Origin: CAYFPO01 sp964345035 | GTDB lineage: Bacteria > Fidelibacterota > Marinisomatia > SCGC-AAA003-L08 > GCA-002704045 | DNA length: 64,000 nt | Assembly (NCBI GenBank): GCA_964345035.1 | Contig: CAYFPO010000001.1 | Span: forward strand, 227,882-291,881 | Direction: 5' to 3' | Shown here: positions 36,524 through 44,536 of the stretch, one piece after another | Layout: every line of letters starts with the position of its first letter | Position numbering within the stretch: the stretch's first letter is position 1 | Translations under genes and position numbers: made by a program | Notes under the pieces: generated by a model | Told to the model about the DNA's origin: nothing | The model's database searches: none | What the model saw: the letters and a program-made list of their open reading frames with translations, nothing else

Positions 36524-39045
36524 TGAGTAAAGAAACAAACATACCCAGCATAGTAGGAAGAACCGGCAACATTGCATCCCGTGACATAGTGGATGAAATG
36601 CGCGAATCCTATTTAAACTATTCTATGTCTGTAATTGTAAGCAGGGCATTACCCGATGTAAGGGATGGATTAAAACCAGTACACAGAAGAGTGCTGTATG
36701 GTTCTTCTGAGTTAGCGGCGAACTGGAACCGACCGTATAAAAAATGTGCGAGAATTGTTGGTGAAGTGCTTGGTAAATATCACCCCCACGGAGACAGTTC
36801 AGTATATGATGCTCTGGTTAGAATGGCACAACCATGGTCGCTAAGATATCCTTTAATAGATGGTCAGGGAAACTTTGGATCCATAGATGGAGACAGCGCA
36901 GCAGCGATGCGATATACCGAATCAAGAATGGAACGCGTGTCATCTGAAATGTTGCGAGACCTGGAAAAAGAAACCGTTGAATGGGAATCCAATTTTGATG
37001 ATACACTTCAGGAGCCCACAGTGTTACCAACCGTTATACCAAACTTATTAATGAATGGTGCTGACGGTATTGCAGTGGGCATGGCGACAAAAATACCGCC
37101 ACACAATTTAAAAGAAATTATTTCTGCACTACTCGCCTTATTGGAGAATCCGGAAATAACAATTGAAGAAATAAATAATAATCATATCAAAGGACCAGAC
37201 TTTCCCACCGGCGGTCTTATTATTGGAGACGATGGAATAAAACAGGCATATCTAACAGGAAGGGGTCGTGTAGTTATGCGTGCGCGTGCATCAATTGAGG
37301 AAATCCGAAATAACAGAGAACAAATCATAATAAATGAAATCCCCTATCAAGTAAATAAATCCAATTTATTAGAAAAAATTGCAGGATTGGTTCGAGACAA
37401 AAAACTTGAAGGTATTTCTGACCTTAGGGATGAATCAGACAAGGATGGCATCCGAATTGTAATAGAATGCAAACGAGATGCAATTGCCAACGTAGTATTG
37501 AATAATTTATTCAAACAAACACAGTTACAGGATACGTATGGTGTCATAATGCTCGCACTTGTTGATGGTGTACCAAAAGTAATGGATTTAAAAATAATGC
37601 TTCAGCATTTCTTAAATTTCCGCAGAACGGTTATTATCAGGAGAACCAAGTATGAACTTGCAGAAGCAGAAGAGCGCGCCCATATATTAGAAGGGTTGAA
37701 AATTGCACTGGACAATATTGATGAAGTAATTGCGCTTATCAAACACTCTTCAGATGTCAAATCCGCCAACAGCGCACTCAGAGAAAGATTCAAATTATCA
37801 GAGAGACAAGCGAAAGCCATTTTAGAAATGCGTCTGCAGAAGCTAACCTCATTAGAGATTGACAAAATAGTTGCAGAATACAAAGAAACATTACAACTTA
37901 TTGAAAAACTAAAAACCATTCTTGAAAACTATAATCTTCAAAGCCAGATAATTAAAGAAGAGTTTTTAGAGATATCTGACAGGTACGGCGACGAAAGGGC
38001 AACCGAGATAATTGAAGGGTCTGGTGACCTGACAGTAGAAGATATTATTGCAGAAGAGGACATGGTGTTGACCATTACACATAATGGATTTATTAAAAGA
38101 CAGCTGCCATCGTCCTGGAGAAGACAAAGACGAGGTGGAAGAGGAATTAAAGGAGCACAGGCAAAAGAAGAAGATTTTGTAGAACATTTATTTATAGCTT
38201 CTACCCACAACTACATTTTGTTTTTTACAGATCGCGGAAAATGTTATTGGTTAAAAGTCCATGAGATTCCTGTTGCAGGCAGGACATCCCAGGGGAGGGC
38301 TATTGTAAACCTGATCAAATGTGAACCGGGAGAAAAGGTAAAAACCTTTGTTTCTGTAAAAGAATTTAATGAGCAGGATTGTATCGTAATGGCTACAAAA
38401 AAAGGGATCATTAAAAAATCCAAGTTGAATCTATATTCCAAACCAAGGAAAGGCGGCATATATGCAATTGAGATTCGAGACGACGACGAGTTGATTGAAG
38501 CAAAAATAACAAATGGTGAAAATGATATTCTGCTTGGGACTCATTTTGGAAAATCTATTAGATTTAATGAATCAGATGTTAGGCCTACCGGTAGAAAAAC
38601 AATGGGAGTTAAAGGAATTCAACTCAGCAATGAGGATGATTTTGTTATAGGAATGATTGTGGTAAAACGAGAAGGAACAGTATTGGTTGCTTCAGAAAAA
38701 GGGCTGGGAAAGAGGACAGACATTATCCAGTACCGTGTTCAGAAAAGAGGCGGAAAAGGTATTATCACCCTTAAAACAACGGAAAAAACCGGTAAAATGG
38801 TGGCAATGCTGGAAGTGGTAGATAATGATGATTTAATGATAATTACCGACCGTGGTATTCTAATTAGACAGTCAGTAAGCGGAATTCGTACCATTGGCAG
38901 AAACACCCAGGGAGTAAAACTTTTAAAACTGGATGAAGGAACCTCAATTTCTTCTATTACCCGCGTAATGGAAAAAGAAGAGGAAGAAAATGAACCACCA
39001 CCTGCAATCGATATTGAATCCAGTGATGTAGAAGCAGGAAATTAA
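36523..39045 (+). CDS. gyrA: DNA gyrase subunit A
   Basis: 840 residues. The breakage-reunion core has YLNYSMSVIVSRALPDVRDGLKPVHRRVLYG, YHPHGDSSVYDALVRMAQPW (quinolone-resistance region, Ser present) and AMRYTESRM with the catalytic Tyr. The C-terminal beta-pinwheel contains the GyrA box QRRGGRG (near residue 528), which separates it from topoisomerase IV ParC. It cuts and passes DNA to introduce negative supercoils. The yggS frame begins directly after its stop and in the same phase, so stop readthrough would fuse the two proteins. Confidence 0.97.
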   Translation: MSKETNIPSIVGRTGNIASRDIVDEMRESYLNYSMSVIVSRALPDVRDGLKPVHRRVLYGSSELAANWNRPYKKCARIVGEVLGKYHPHGDSSVYDALVRMAQPWSLRYPLIDGQGNFGSIDGDSAAAMRYTESRMERVSSEMLRDLEKETVEWESNFDDTLQEPTVLPTVIPNLLMNGADGIAVGMATKIPPHNLKEIISALLALLENPEITIEEINNNHIKGPDFPTGGLIIGDDGIKQAYLTGRGRVVMRARASIEEIRNNREQIIINEIPYQVNKSNLLEKIAGLVRDKKLEGISDLRDESDKDGIRIVIECKRDAIANVVLNNLFKQTQLQDTYGVIMLALVDGVPKVMDLKIMLQHFLNFRRTVIIRRTKYELAEAEERAHILEGLKIALDNIDEVIALIKHSSDVKSANSALRERFKLSERQAKAILEMRLQKLTSLEIDKIVAEYKETLQLIEKLKTILENYNLQSQIIKEEFLEISDRYGDERATEIIEGSGDLTVEDIIAEEDMVLTITHNGFIKRQLPSSWRRQRRGGRGIKGAQAKEEDFVEHLFIASTHNYILFFTDRGKCYWLKVHEIPVAGRTSQGRAIVNLIKCEPGEKVKTFVSVKEFNEQDCIVMATKKGIIKKSKLNLYSKPRKGGIYAIEIRDDDELIEAKITNGENDILLGTHFGKSIRFNESDVRPTGRKTMGVKGIQLSNEDDFVIGMIVVKREGTVLVASEKGLGKRTDIIQYRVQKRGGKGIITLKTTEKTGKMVAMLEVVDNDDLMIITDRGILIRQSVSGIRTIGRNTQGVKLLKLDEGTSISSITRVMEKEEEENEPPPAIDIESSDVEAGN

Positions 39046-39051
39046 CTCCAG

Positions 39052-39741
39052 CTGATTACCCGGGAAAAACTTACACTTGTCCGAAATGTAATACAAGGAT
39101 CTGCCATTAAATCTGGAAGACAACTTTCAGATATTACGATTATTGCTGTCACCAAAACACACCCCACCCCTGTATTACAAACCGCAATAGATATTGGACT
39201 AACCACAATCGGGGAAAGTCGTGTTGCAGAAGCAGAATCAAAATTCAAAAACCTAACCAATAGAAATATTATCGAAACCCACCTGATTGGTCACTTGCAA
39301 TCCAACAAAGCACGAAAAGCAGTTGAATTATTTGATGTTATTCAATCTATTGACTCACTCAAACTTGCTCTCAAAATAAACAATATCGCCGAGGAATCAA
39401 ATAAAGTTCAACGGATTATGATGCAAGTAAACACAGGCAATGACCCTGCAAAATACGGTTTTTCACCCACAGAATGTCCGGATGTTTCCCAGGAACTGAA
39501 TGAAATGCACAACATACAATTAGAAGGTATAATGATGATTCCTCCTCTTATCAAGGATACATCAGAATTGCGAAGTATTTTTTCCCAGACCCAAGAAATT
39601 CAAAAAAACATTGCAGCGGTATTTCCTGGTTGTAATTGTTTATCAATGGGAATGACAGCAGATTATCCATTAGCAATTGAAGAAGGAGCAACTCATGTCA
39701 GGATTGGCACCGCCCTATTTGGTGAAAGAGTATTTTATTGA
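39052..39741 (+). CDS. yggS: YggS family pyridoxal phosphate homeostasis protein, non-canonical start
   Basis: About 229 residues. The family N-terminus is fully encoded upstream of the first ATG/GTG/TTG codon: TREKLTLVRNVIQGSAIKSG then LSDITIIAVTKTHPTPVLQTA, with the PLP-binding Lys in VTKTH, and IGESRVAEAESKF and ETHLIGHLQSNKARKAVELFD. The first TTG is at 39295, which would delete the PLP site. The only starts that keep it are CTG 39052 or ATT 39055, 7-10 bases after the gyrA stop. The C-terminus LSMGMTADYPLAIEEGATHVRIGTALFG is typical. It binds PLP and controls vitamin B6 balance; last gene of the gyrase operon overlapped by the PNP-like gene. Confidence 0.88.
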   Translation: MITREKLTLVRNVIQGSAIKSGRQLSDITIIAVTKTHPTPVLQTAIDIGLTTIGESRVAEAESKFKNLTNRNIIETHLIGHLQSNKARKAVELFDVIQSIDSLKLALKINNIAEESNKVQRIMMQVNTGNDPAKYGFSPTECPDVSQELNEMHNIQLEGIMMIPPLIKDTSELRSIFSQTQEIQKNIAAVFPGCNCLSMGMTADYPLAIEEGATHVRIGTALFGERVFY

Positions 39742-40172
39742 AAAAAATCTATATTACTCCCTTACTCCAAAGATCCGATTTATATACCGGAAAGTACACA
39801 AAAATATTAGACCCACAGGACACTAAGTCGGTCGTAGAAGAATTTTCTAATGAAAAAAATTCTAAGATTGAAGTTTGGGGACTTACACACAGCAACACAG
39901 TTAATTCCGGAACAATCTTGAGAGTGAATGATCATATAAACTGCACAGGACGGAATCCGCTACGGAACCACCTTTACTTATTTGATATTACCTTTCCAGA
40001 TTTGAGCAATATTTATAGACAGACCAAAGACGGGTTTATTACTACTGGATTGGGAAGCAAATATCCCAGCCTAAAAAATGAATCATTACCAACAGAATAT
40101 TTCTGTTACTACGGCATTATTGCAGGTGCAATGGGGATGCAGCCAATTTATGGTAAATTAATAAATGGATAA
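39738..40172 (+). CDS. Short purine-nucleoside-phosphorylase-like protein
   Basis: 144 residues from TTG 39738, overlapping the yggS stop by 4 bases. SGTILRVNDHINCTGRNPLR followed by FDITFPDLSNIY resembles the PNP segment GDLMLISDHIN.TG.NPL...RFPDMS.AY, and DGFITTGLGSKYPSLKNE ... GIIAGAMGMQPI resembles the GVYV.L.GPSYETPAE ... ADAVGMSTVPE block. A full PNP has about 270 residues; here the N-terminal phosphate-binding third and the C-terminal third are missing or unrecognisable, and the GPSYET motif is altered. It may be a degenerate or repurposed PNP. The frame is intact and translationally coupled, which argues against a dead gene. Confidence 0.55.
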   Translation: MKKIYITPLLQRSDLYTGKYTKILDPQDTKSVVEEFSNEKNSKIEVWGLTHSNTVNSGTILRVNDHINCTGRNPLRNHLYLFDITFPDLSNIYRQTKDGFITTGLGSKYPSLKNESLPTEYFCYYGIIAGAMGMQPIYGKLING

Positions 40173-40195
40173 AATATTCAATTACCGCACGATTA

Positions 40196-41467
40196 ATGAT
40201 AATCGGGTTTTTGGTGCTGGTTCTATTAATTCCCTCAATAATGATACAAACCTTAATACATGAAAGGCAGAACAGGCGAAATAATGCAGTCAGTGAAGTA
40301 AGTGAAAAATGGGGACAAACTCAAACCATAACCGGGCCCATAGTCTCCATTCCCTATAATGAATTCTACAACACAGAAAACGGTGGACAATCCTCCAAAA
40401 TCAGTTATGCACACATTTTACCCGACGAAATAAAAATTGAAGGAGTAATAATGCCAGAAACGAGAACCCGAGGAATTTATGAAGTGGTGCTGTATAGTTG
40501 TGATTTAAGATTTGAAGCGAATTTTACCATTCCAGAATTAAATGATCTGAAAATAAATAATGCTGATATAATGTGGAACAATGCAGTTGTTAATGTGGGA
40601 CTATCTGACATGAAGGGTATTCAAGAGTTAATACAATTCACTATAAATAAACATAAATACATTGCCAACCCTGGAATTGAAACCACCGATGTTGTACCCT
40701 CAGGAATCAGCACTCTATATGAAAAGATCAATCCTGGAGCTAAGGTTGATTTTTCAGCATCAATAGAACTTAATGGCAGCAGTGAACTCAATTTTACTCC
40801 AGTTGGAAAAGAATCATTTATATCGATAAACTCGAATTGGATCTCTCCAAGTTTCATCGGGAATTATATTCCTACAGATCATAACATAAATGAAGATGGA
40901 TTTTCAGCAGCCTGGAAAGTTCTACATTTAAATCGAAATTATCCACAACAATGGACCGGAAGTAGATATGATATCAAGAGTTCATCATTTGGAGTGGAAC
41001 TCTTAATTCCTGTAGATGAATATCAACAAAATACGAGAACCGCAAAATATGCATTTATGTTTATCAGTCTCACATTTCTGTCATTTTTTATGATTGAATT
41101 ATTAAATAAAAAATTAATGCACCCTATTCAATATTTACTGATAGGATTTGCATTACTGGTTTTTTATTCATTACTATTAGCAGTTTCTGAACATTTGCGA
41201 TTTGATTATGCTTTCTTGATTTCCAGCATCGCAACGATTTCATTGATATCCTTGTATACTTTCAGCGTATTAAAAAACAGAATACAAACAGGAATAATAT
41301 TTTTAGTACTACTTCTCCTATATGTATATTTATATATTGTAGTTCAGCTCCAGGACCATGCATTATTAATTGGGAGCATTGGGTTATTTTTTATTTTAAG
41401 TTTGGTAATGTATTTAACAAGAAATATAGATTGGTTTTCCAATCTCAATAATGCCAACAATATATAA
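40196..41467 (+). CDS. creD: CreD-like inner membrane protein
   Basis: 423 residues from ATG 40196. TM1 (IIGFLVLVLLIPSIMIQTLI) is followed by HERQNRRNNAVSEVSEKWGQTQTITGPIVSIPY, the CreD signature, a long periplasmic beta-rich domain (about 45-275, ending NYPQQWTGSRYDIKSSSFGVELLIPVDEYQQNTRTAKYAFMFI), then five or six C-terminal TMs. CreD is an inner membrane protein linked in E. coli to the CreBC regulon and colicin/beta-lactam responses; its biochemical role is unclear. In-frame sequence upstream reads INKWIKYSITARL from ATT 40157, which looks like the natural N-terminus of the family, so the true start may be non-AUG and overlap the PNP-like gene. Confidence 0.85.
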   Translation: MIIGFLVLVLLIPSIMIQTLIHERQNRRNNAVSEVSEKWGQTQTITGPIVSIPYNEFYNTENGGQSSKISYAHILPDEIKIEGVIMPETRTRGIYEVVLYSCDLRFEANFTIPELNDLKINNADIMWNNAVVNVGLSDMKGIQELIQFTINKHKYIANPGIETTDVVPSGISTLYEKINPGAKVDFSASIELNGSSELNFTPVGKESFISINSNWISPSFIGNYIPTDHNINEDGFSAAWKVLHLNRNYPQQWTGSRYDIKSSSFGVELLIPVDEYQQNTRTAKYAFMFISLTFLSFFMIELLNKKLMHPIQYLLIGFALLVFYSLLLAVSEHLRFDYAFLISSIATISLISLYTFSVLKNRIQTGIIFLVLLLLYVYLYIVVQLQDHALLIGSIGLFFILSLVMYLTRNIDWFSNLNNANNI

Positions 41468-41552
41468 AATAAAATTTTTTCATTAATTTATTTTACGGGG
41501 GAAATAATAAATGTAAAAAATAACAACCACAAAAATCCACAGGAGTTTCTGG

Positions 41553-41939
41553 TTGATTTCTATCATAGCTTTTATATGGAATGGTTTGGGCGTATTGAAT
41601 TTTGTTACTCAATTGGATGCGGTAGCAGTTTCCCAATTACCAGAATTACAGCGGACAATTATCGAAAGCCGCCCAACATGGGCATTCGCATTTTTTGGGT
41701 TGGCTGTTTTTACAGGAATGTTCGGTTCCTTATTTCTCTTGTTGAAAAAGTCCATCGCATATAAATTTTTTATAGTCTCACTCATTACAGTAATTGTACA
41801 GGCAATACCCTATATAGGAATAGATACTGAAACGAGTTTTGTCTTTATCCTCATTATGATACTCCTTCAGATCCTATTCTCTGCATTTTTGATTTGGTAC
41901 ACAAATTTTGTAATTAATAAAGAATGGTTGAAAAGTTAA
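41553..41939 (+). CDS. Small four-TM membrane protein of unknown function
   Basis: 128 residues from TTG 41553. Four hydrophobic segments are visible (about 1-20, 43-65, 70-88, 95-118), with ESRPTWAFAFFGLAVFTGMFGSLFLLLKK resembling small membrane proteins common in Bacteroidota that are sometimes labelled as sugar transporters without proof. In-frame sequence upstream reads ITTTKIHRSFWL from ATA 41520; before it a GGGGG stretch and an ATG at 41511 look like a good start, but the next codon is TAA. The start is therefore unclear: TTG 41553, ATA 41520, or a nonsense mutation at codon 2. Confidence 0.65.
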   Translation: MISIIAFIWNGLGVLNFVTQLDAVAVSQLPELQRTIIESRPTWAFAFFGLAVFTGMFGSLFLLLKKSIAYKFFIVSLITVIVQAIPYIGIDTETSFVFILIMILLQILFSAFLIWYTNFVINKEWLKS

Positions 41940-41992
41940 ATATTTAAATTATTATTCAAACTACATTTAATGAATTGAACAATGCTCTCCAC

Positions 41993-42027
41993 AGATTAAA
42001 TCATAAACTTGTAATAATATTTAATCT
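41993..42027. repeat. Inverted repeat AGATTAAAT / ATTTAATCT
   Basis: Perfect nine-base arms (41993-42001 and 42019-42027) with a 17-base loop in the 122-base gap between two small membrane protein genes. No T-tract follows directly. It could be an operator or a weak hairpin; in AT-rich DNA the evidence for function is modest. Confidence 0.3.
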
Positions 42028-42061
42028 AACTTAACTCAATAAAAAAGCAATTAATATTGGC

Positions 42062-42421
42062 TTGTTGATAAAAGTAGGCGGAGGGATTGTAATTGGTGCA
42101 ATTTTTGGAGCAATCCTTGGAATCATATTAGTAAATCAAGGCTTGTCTCTTGAAGAGATTAAAATGACCACCAAAACAGGAAATGCAACACTAACAGGTG
42201 GATTAGTTATAGGATTTACCTTGAGTATTATTGGAGGGTTTTTTACCACAAAAATTGCTCAATCCGAAGTCATCAAACATACAGTAATATTAGGGACTAT
42301 TGGTCTTGTAATTGATTTATTATTCTATTTATTAGTTGGACAATATCCCAAATGGTATTTATATTCAAGTTATATTCTAGGCGTACCATTTGCGGTTTTA
42401 GGAGGTATATTTTTAAATTAA
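42062..42421 (+). CDS. Hypothetical four-TM membrane protein
   Basis: 119 residues from TTG 42062. Hydrophobic segments: IGAIFGAILGIILVNQG (about 10-26), TGGLVIGFTLSIIGGFF (45-61), TVILGTIGLVIDLLFYLLVG (77-96) and YILGVPFAVLGGIFLN (103-118). The first has small-residue GxxxG packing. No family or catalytic motif is recognised. It lies among other small membrane genes, 75 bases before the FG-GAP protein gene. Confidence 0.55.
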   Translation: MLIKVGGGIVIGAIFGAILGIILVNQGLSLEEIKMTTKTGNATLTGGLVIGFTLSIIGGFFTTKIAQSEVIKHTVILGTIGLVIDLLFYLLVGQYPKWYLYSSYILGVPFAVLGGIFLN

Positions 42422-42496
42422 AAATGTAAAAAGAAACCAGGATATTCCCCAATTTTCATTTATAATCTCAGAATTAGTCGTTGAGATACTATTTAT

Positions 42497-44071
42497 ATGA
42501 TTTATTTTTATATCTCGATTACAGCTCTATTTTTAATCTGTAATAATTCAATTTTATTAGCATCACAATCTCCCCCCATTGCATTTGACCAATATGAGAT
42601 CGAATTGGGAGATGAAAAACACCAGACGATTTTATCCGGAGATCTTATAGGTGATTCAACAAACGAAATATCAGTTACATCAAGAGACACTCTGGGAAAC
42701 ACGTCTATATCTATTTATTCGTTTGTAAATGAATTTTGGACGAAATCAATTGATGCTAAACTCCCCAAAAATGTGCTTTTTGTCGATATTTGTAAAATCG
42801 CGGGAAAGGACAGATTAATATATTATGAACCTGGTGTTTTTTCCTGGTACGATCCTGAAAAATATTTGATGATTCCTCTATTTTCTTACCCGTTAAATTA
42901 TACCGGAATGATTGGTGAAAGAATCCATTGGGTGAATATGACCAAAGATTTAAACGATGATAACCTTGATGAGTTCATCATTCCCGGGTTTGATTTTTAT
43001 TCGATATTCATTCAAAATTCGGATGGTTCATTTTCGGACCCCGTCAAGCTTGGCCCGCCGGAACCATACCTTGATGAAATTGCAGTAGAGGACATCCGAA
43101 CCTACCGGGAAGTTGGGTTAAATGCACTAACAATTCCATGGTATTTAAGCCGCGTTCATTTTTATGATCATAACTTAGATGGCAATAATGATCTGGTGTT
43201 TTGGAATAAGGACCAATTTGATGTGTATTATCAAACAGAGACAGGATATTTTGATCCAATTCCACATTCCTTCGAAATAGATTTTACAACCGGCACAGAT
43301 GCTCCATATTCCTTGACGTTTCAATTCAGCGGAAAAGGAGGCATAGCCCTTATATTAGGATTGAGAAAATCATCCACCCATAAGTACCTCCTTGGAATAA
43401 GGGATATTAATGGTGATGGTATTGCAGACATGGTGACCCACACATTAAGTGGTCGCAGTCCATTAAAAATGAAAAGTAAATATAATGTATATTATGGATC
43501 TCGAACGGAAACAGGGACTCAATTTAGGGATAAAACCAGCTCTGAAATATTTCCATCAGGAAAAGCTGGCCTAGGGGAAACAGCAGGATATTCTCATTAT
43601 TGGTTTAGTGACCTAAATGGAGACAACAAAAAAGACCTTTTTAGGTATGATGTTAGAATAAGCATCGGATCTATTTTGCGTACATTTTTAATGAAAACCG
43701 TATATATTGATTATGAATACTTCCAAAACAAAAAAGATGTATTTTCATCAAAACCCGATGTCAAAGGTTTATTAAAAACAAAGTTTGATTGGGATGCCGG
43801 CTTTTTTCCTACGATAAAAATCGGTGATGTGAATGGAGATTTGAAAAAGGAAGTGATTATTACAAAGAATCCGGAAGAAATTCATATTTTTCCCTGGAAT
43901 ATACAAAAGGATATGCTTTCAAAGACACCGCAAATAATAAAATCCGATATACCCGGCATTGAATTGAATACTTGGCTTTTTGATCAAAACAATGATGGGA
44001 AAAAAGATATATTTTTGTATCATCCTTCTGATACAGATCAACATCGTTTAATCCTGTTATTAGCTGATTAG
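42497..44071 (+). CDS. Exported FG-GAP/VCBS repeat protein
   Basis: 524 residues with a signal peptide (YISITALFLICNNSILLAS). At least six FG-GAP type calcium loops are visible: DLNDDNLDEFIIPG, DHNLDGNNDLVFW, DINGDGIADMVTH, DLNGDNKKDLFRY, DVNGDLKKEVIIT and DQNNDGKKDIFLY. Such repeats build integrin-like beta-propellers on exported proteins. There is no C-terminal sorting domain or dockerin-like tail. It resembles the N-terminal third of the protein at 6.1-9.3 kb in type but not in detail. Role probably in binding or surface structure; partner unknown. Confidence 0.8.
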   Translation: MIYFYISITALFLICNNSILLASQSPPIAFDQYEIELGDEKHQTILSGDLIGDSTNEISVTSRDTLGNTSISIYSFVNEFWTKSIDAKLPKNVLFVDICKIAGKDRLIYYEPGVFSWYDPEKYLMIPLFSYPLNYTGMIGERIHWVNMTKDLNDDNLDEFIIPGFDFYSIFIQNSDGSFSDPVKLGPPEPYLDEIAVEDIRTYREVGLNALTIPWYLSRVHFYDHNLDGNNDLVFWNKDQFDVYYQTETGYFDPIPHSFEIDFTTGTDAPYSLTFQFSGKGGIALILGLRKSSTHKYLLGIRDINGDGIADMVTHTLSGRSPLKMKSKYNVYYGSRTETGTQFRDKTSSEIFPSGKAGLGETAGYSHYWFSDLNGDNKKDLFRYDVRISIGSILRTFLMKTVYIDYEYFQNKKDVFSSKPDVKGLLKTKFDWDAGFFPTIKIGDVNGDLKKEVIITKNPEEIHIFPWNIQKDMLSKTPQIIKSDIPGIELNTWLFDQNNDGKKDIFLYHPSDTDQHRLILLLAD

Positions 44072-44074
44072 AAA

Positions 44075-44536
44075 ATGGTCACAAATTCAATACCATTAAC
44101 CAAGAGTGGACCACCAATTATTGTGTAACAGAACTAAGAACAACCGGTCTCCACAGCTTGGAAAGCCATTGCCAAAATTGATGAAATGAGAAAATGGTAT
44201 TTTGAACAAATTCCTGACTTTAGTCCGGAAATTGGATATAAAACCCGGTTCAATGTACATTCTTAAAGTAAAAACTTTCTTCACTTATGGGAAGTAACTG
44301 AAGTTATTCCACTGCAAAGGATCACCTATAATTGGAGATATGAAAATTATAAAGGGGATTCTTTTGTCACATTTGATATATTTCCAAAAGATAATATTAC
44401 GAATCTAAAGGTTACCTGTGATATTGTAGAGAGCTTTCCCGATAATATACCTGAATTTACACGGGAACAATGTTTAGTTGATTGAAATTATTTATTAAAA
44501 GGAAATTTAAAAAAATATTTTGAGACTGTTACATAA
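44075..44536 (+). pseudogene. Decayed AHSA1-type SRPBCC domain gene with four in-frame stops
   Basis: Read in one frame from ATG 44075, the translation matches the START/Bet v 1 (SRPBCC, AHSA1 subgroup) family end to end: STAWKAIAKIDEMRKWYF, IPDFSPEIGYKTRFNVHS, NFLHLWEVTEVIPLQRITYN, WRYENYKGDSFVTFDIF, VESFPDNIPEFTREQ and NYLLKGNLKKYFE. The frame is broken by TAA at 44126, 44135 and 44264 and TGA at 44483; the last replaces an expected Trp. No frameshift is needed, so decay is by substitutions only and looks recent. Intact members bind small hydrophobic ligands. The 3' end runs into the start of the SUMF1 gene. Confidence 0.8.

Noticed and set aside
40939..40947. Consensus DnaA box TTATCCACA
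   Set aside because: Single copy inside the creD-like coding sequence with no cluster around it; chance is likely. The one at 33857 inside dnaN is mentioned only as context.
42465..42487. ATCTCA / TGAGAT hairpin as terminator or operator before the FG-GAP gene
   Set aside because: Only six-base arms with an 11-base loop and no T-tract; expected by chance in such DNA.
44075..44536. Stop-codon reassignment in the SRPBCC gene
   Set aside because: Other genes in the window use TAA and TGA as normal stops, so a pseudogene is the simpler reading.
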